DNA from: Borreliella andersonii
Lineage (GTDB): Bacteria; Spirochaetota; Spirochaetia; Borreliales; Borreliaceae
Direction of reading: 5' to 3'
Length of the DNA: 64,000 bases
Assembly (NCBI RefSeq): GCF_032595875.1
Contig: NZ_CP132457.1
Location: 744,001-808,000, forward strand
The notes under the pieces are model-generated. The model ran no database searches and was not told the origin of the DNA. It worked only from the letters and a program-made list of their open reading frames with translations. Shown in pieces: positions 62,509-64,000 of this stretch (position 1 is the first letter of the stretch; each line of letters starts with the position of its first letter). Both the position numbers and the translations under genes were made by a program.

Positions 62509-63303
62509 TCAAAATGTATTTTTTAAAAAATTTTCAATCCGAACCCCTTCTTTTTTTAAAGAATTTTCTTTAATTGAATCTTTTATTATTAAGTGAATAG
62601 CTTTTGTTGTTTTTTCTAAGGCCTTTTCTATTTCGAATTTTTCCAAGTAACCTATAAGCAAGCTAGTAAATAAATCTCCTGTTCCACTGAAATTTTGTTC
62701 TAATCTTTCTAAGAAAAATTCTGAGTATTCGTTGCTTTTAGGATTGTAGCAAATGTTTCCCAAAAGATCCCCTTTTTTGACGCTTGTAACAACTACTATT
62801 CCTTTTGTATCAAGATTTAATATTGCTTTTATAATATCATCTTTGTTGTTGAGTTGTGAGCTTTTGCTTAGCATTTCAAGTTCTGTGATATTGGGTGTTA
62901 TTATGTTTGCGTACTTTATGATTTTTCTAAATCCACTAATTATTTTATTATCAAATATAGGGTAAATTATTCCATCGTCAGCAAACACAGGGTCAATTAC
63001 AATTTTTTCAAATTTTATTAATTTAATTATTTTTTCTATTGCTATTTGTTGTTTTTTGCTTCCTAGAAATCCGGTATAGAGTATGTCAAAGTTTTCATTT
63101 TGCTCTTTCCATATATTGATAAATTTTTCTAGATGATCGGTTAAATCCACTATTTCAAATTTTTTATAAGCTGTGGAAGCAGAAAGGACGGCTGTCACAA
63201 AAGGACAAACTTGCATATTAAACGAAGATATTACTGGTATACATATTGTAAGAGATGTTCTTCCCATACTTGAAATATCATGCATTGCTAAAATTCTTTT
63301 CAT
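62509..63303 (-). CDS. pdxK: Pyridoxal/pyridoxine kinase
   Basis: Ribokinase-fold kinase of 264 residues that phosphorylates vitamin B6 vitamers. N-terminal [20 protein letters not shown] is at about 5-24 (typical substrate region). Other matches are [18 protein letters not shown] (near 104), [14 protein letters not shown] (near 133) and the catalytic anion hole/base [14 protein letters not shown] (near 222; catalytic Asp in GTGD). The GTGD serves the role of GAGD in ribokinases. The substrate (pyridoxal versus HMP) is not certain; salvage of B6 fits a parasite lacking de novo synthesis. Its start lies 26 bases inside the tsaD 3' end. Confidence 0.88.
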   Translation of the reverse strand: MKRILAMHDISSMGRTSLTICIPVISSFNMQVCPFVTAVLSASTAYKKFEIVDLTDHLEKFINIWKEQNENFDILYTGFLGSKKQQIAIEKIIKLIKFEKIVIDPVFADDGIIYPIFDNKIISGFRKIIKYANIITPNITELEMLSKSSQLNNKDDIIKAILNLDTKGIVVVTSVKKGDLLGNICYNPKSNEYSEFFLERLEQNFSGTGDLFTSLLIGYLEKFEIEKALEKTTKAIHLIIKDSIKENSLKKEGVRIENFLKNTF

Positions 63304-64000
63304 TATTTTTTCCTTTATGCTGGTTTTTATAATTTTCTATTCTTGAGTTTACATCAGTTTCAATTGAACTTTCTCCATATTTTAAATACATATTAAATCC
63401 AAGTCCCGCAATCATTGCTCCATTGTCTGTGCAAAGGTCAAGAGGAGGGTAGTAGGTTTGTATTTTAAGCTTATCTATTTTTTTTCTTAAATATAAATTG
63501 CTTGCAACACCGCCTGCTATTACCAATTTGTTGATTTGAGTATCTTTTATTGCCCTTTTTAATGGGGTGATTAGATTTTCAAATGCGGCTTTTTGGAAGC
63601 TTGCAGCTATATTATTTTTTGTTGTTGGATTATCTTTGCTTTTGAATTTTTCGAGTTGGTGTATGCAGGCTGTTTTTAATCCGGAGTATGAAAAATCATA
63701 CCAGTTTTCTTTTTTTTTAAAGGTGGTAATTGGAAATTGAAATGTATTTTCATCTCCATTTTTAGATATTTTTTCGATGTTTGGACCTCCCGGAAATCCC
63801 ATATCGTAATGTTTTGCTACTTTATCAAAAGCTTCCCCACAAGAATCATCTAGAGTTCTTCCAAGAATTTCAACATCGTCGAAATTTTTTTGTTTAGCAA
63901 TCAATGTATGTCCACCACTTAATAATAATGATATAAATGGATATTCTATTTTTGAGTGCATTAAAGGGGCGTAAAGGTGACCTAAGATGTGATCAATGCA
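63278..64000 (-). CDS. tsaD: tRNA threonylcarbamoyltransferase TsaD (5' end outside the window)
   Basis: Transfers the threonylcarbamoyl group to A37 of tRNA using the product of TsaC/Sua5. The frame continues to the window edge (base 64000); 240 residues are visible. The first visible residues, [13 protein letters not shown], contain the HxxxH iron site, so this is not a complete gene starting at the internal ATG 63961. Further motifs are [55 protein letters not shown] (near 174 visible) and [13 protein letters not shown]. The N-terminal ASKHA ATPase part lies to the right of the window. It overlaps pdxK by 26 bases. Confidence 0.95.
   Translation of the reverse strand, partial: CIDHILGHLYAPLMHSKIEYPFISLLLSGGHTLIAKQKNFDDVEILGRTLDDSCGEAFDKVAKHYDMGFPGGPNIEKISKNGDENTFQFPITTFKKKENWYDFSYSGLKTACIHQLEKFKSKDNPTTKNNIAASFQKAAFENLITPLKRAIKDTQINKLVIAGGVASNLYLRKKIDKLKIQTYYPPLDLCTDNGAMIAGLGFNMYLKYGESSIETDVNSRIENYKNQHKGKNNEKNFSNA

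Noticed and set aside
63278-63961. tsaD as a complete short gene starting at ATG 63961
   Set aside because: The frame continues to the window edge and contains the HxxxH iron site (DHILGHLY), so the gene is cut by the window, not truncated.
1-64000. CRISPR arrays, insertion sequences, prophage or plasmid-type repeats
   Set aside because: I looked for regularly spaced repeats, transposase-like proteins and blocks of atypical genes and found none.

Overview
The window is a gene-dense, very AT-rich piece of a spirochaete main chromosome. Gene content and order (dnaG-rpoD ... mreBCD-pbp2-rodA ... plzA ... groES ... p83/100 antigen ... hk2-rrp2 ... murG ... tsaD) match, from memory, the region around BB0710-BB0769 of Borrelia burgdorferi B31. 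The P83/100 protein differs in many places from the B31 form I remember, so this is probably a different Lyme-group genospecies or strain. I see no prophage, insertion sequence, CRISPR array or plasmid-type repeat. TTG and GTG starts are frequent (rpoD, mreB, pbp2, thrS, pgsA, the ABC-F gene).

Layout. 1-19.6 kb, mostly plus strand: the 3' end of dnaG, rpoD, a zinc-ribbon/coiled-coil protein, the RNase P RNA, then a cell-elongation operon (TPR protein, mreB, mreC, mreD, pbp2, rodA), thrS, pgsA, a propeller-like exported protein, a convergent CYTH/CyaB gene, the KtrB/KtrA potassium system, a MinD/FlhG-like ATPase and a PPi-type phosphofructokinase. 19.7-27.3 kb, minus strand: class A PBP, short ParB-like protein, pgi, gltP, CoA-disulfide reductase. 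27.3-34.2 kb: a divergent region with two palindromes, plzA (c-di-GMP receptor), a Sua5/TsaC-type gene, an RlpA-like protein, dus and valS. 34.3-45 kb: a hypothetical exported protein, mnmD, groES, an ABC-F ATPase, a propeller protein, P83/100, tRNA-Arg and tRNA-Pro, nth, two peptide-transporter-type permeases and an FtsB/DivIC-like protein. 45-54.5 kb: an acidic protein, a four-gene Gld-type ABC exporter/DUF4340 cassette, RNase Z, a DAO-type flavoprotein, a ClpP paralogue and a decayed lipoprotein gene. 54.6-64 kb: tRNA-Leu, a DUF368 lipid-carrier translocase, a MazG-like protein, a LysM/M23 peptidase, then a minus-strand run tsaD-pdxK and murG-cvpA-holB-hk2-rrp2.

How they work together. Three themes recur. 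Envelope growth is covered by the elongation operon, the class A PBP, RlpA, the M23 peptidase, MurG, DUF368 and the FtsB-like protein. tRNA supply and modification is covered by three tRNAs, RNase P RNA, RNase Z, Dus, MnmD, TsaC/Sua5, TsaD, ThrRS and ValRS. Signalling of the Lyme type is covered by PlzA, the CyaB-like enzyme and the Hk2/Rrp2 sigma-54 activator pair.

The points I find most worth following are: the zinc-ribbon protein beside rpoD that resembles sigma-54/flagellar chaperones; the Gld-like cassette; an ABC-F protein in which exactly one of two ATP sites is lost; large perfect palindromes between the PBP and plzA and before mnmD; an orphan promoter downstream of the M23 peptidase; and a frameshifted EEP-like lipoprotein gene after clpP.
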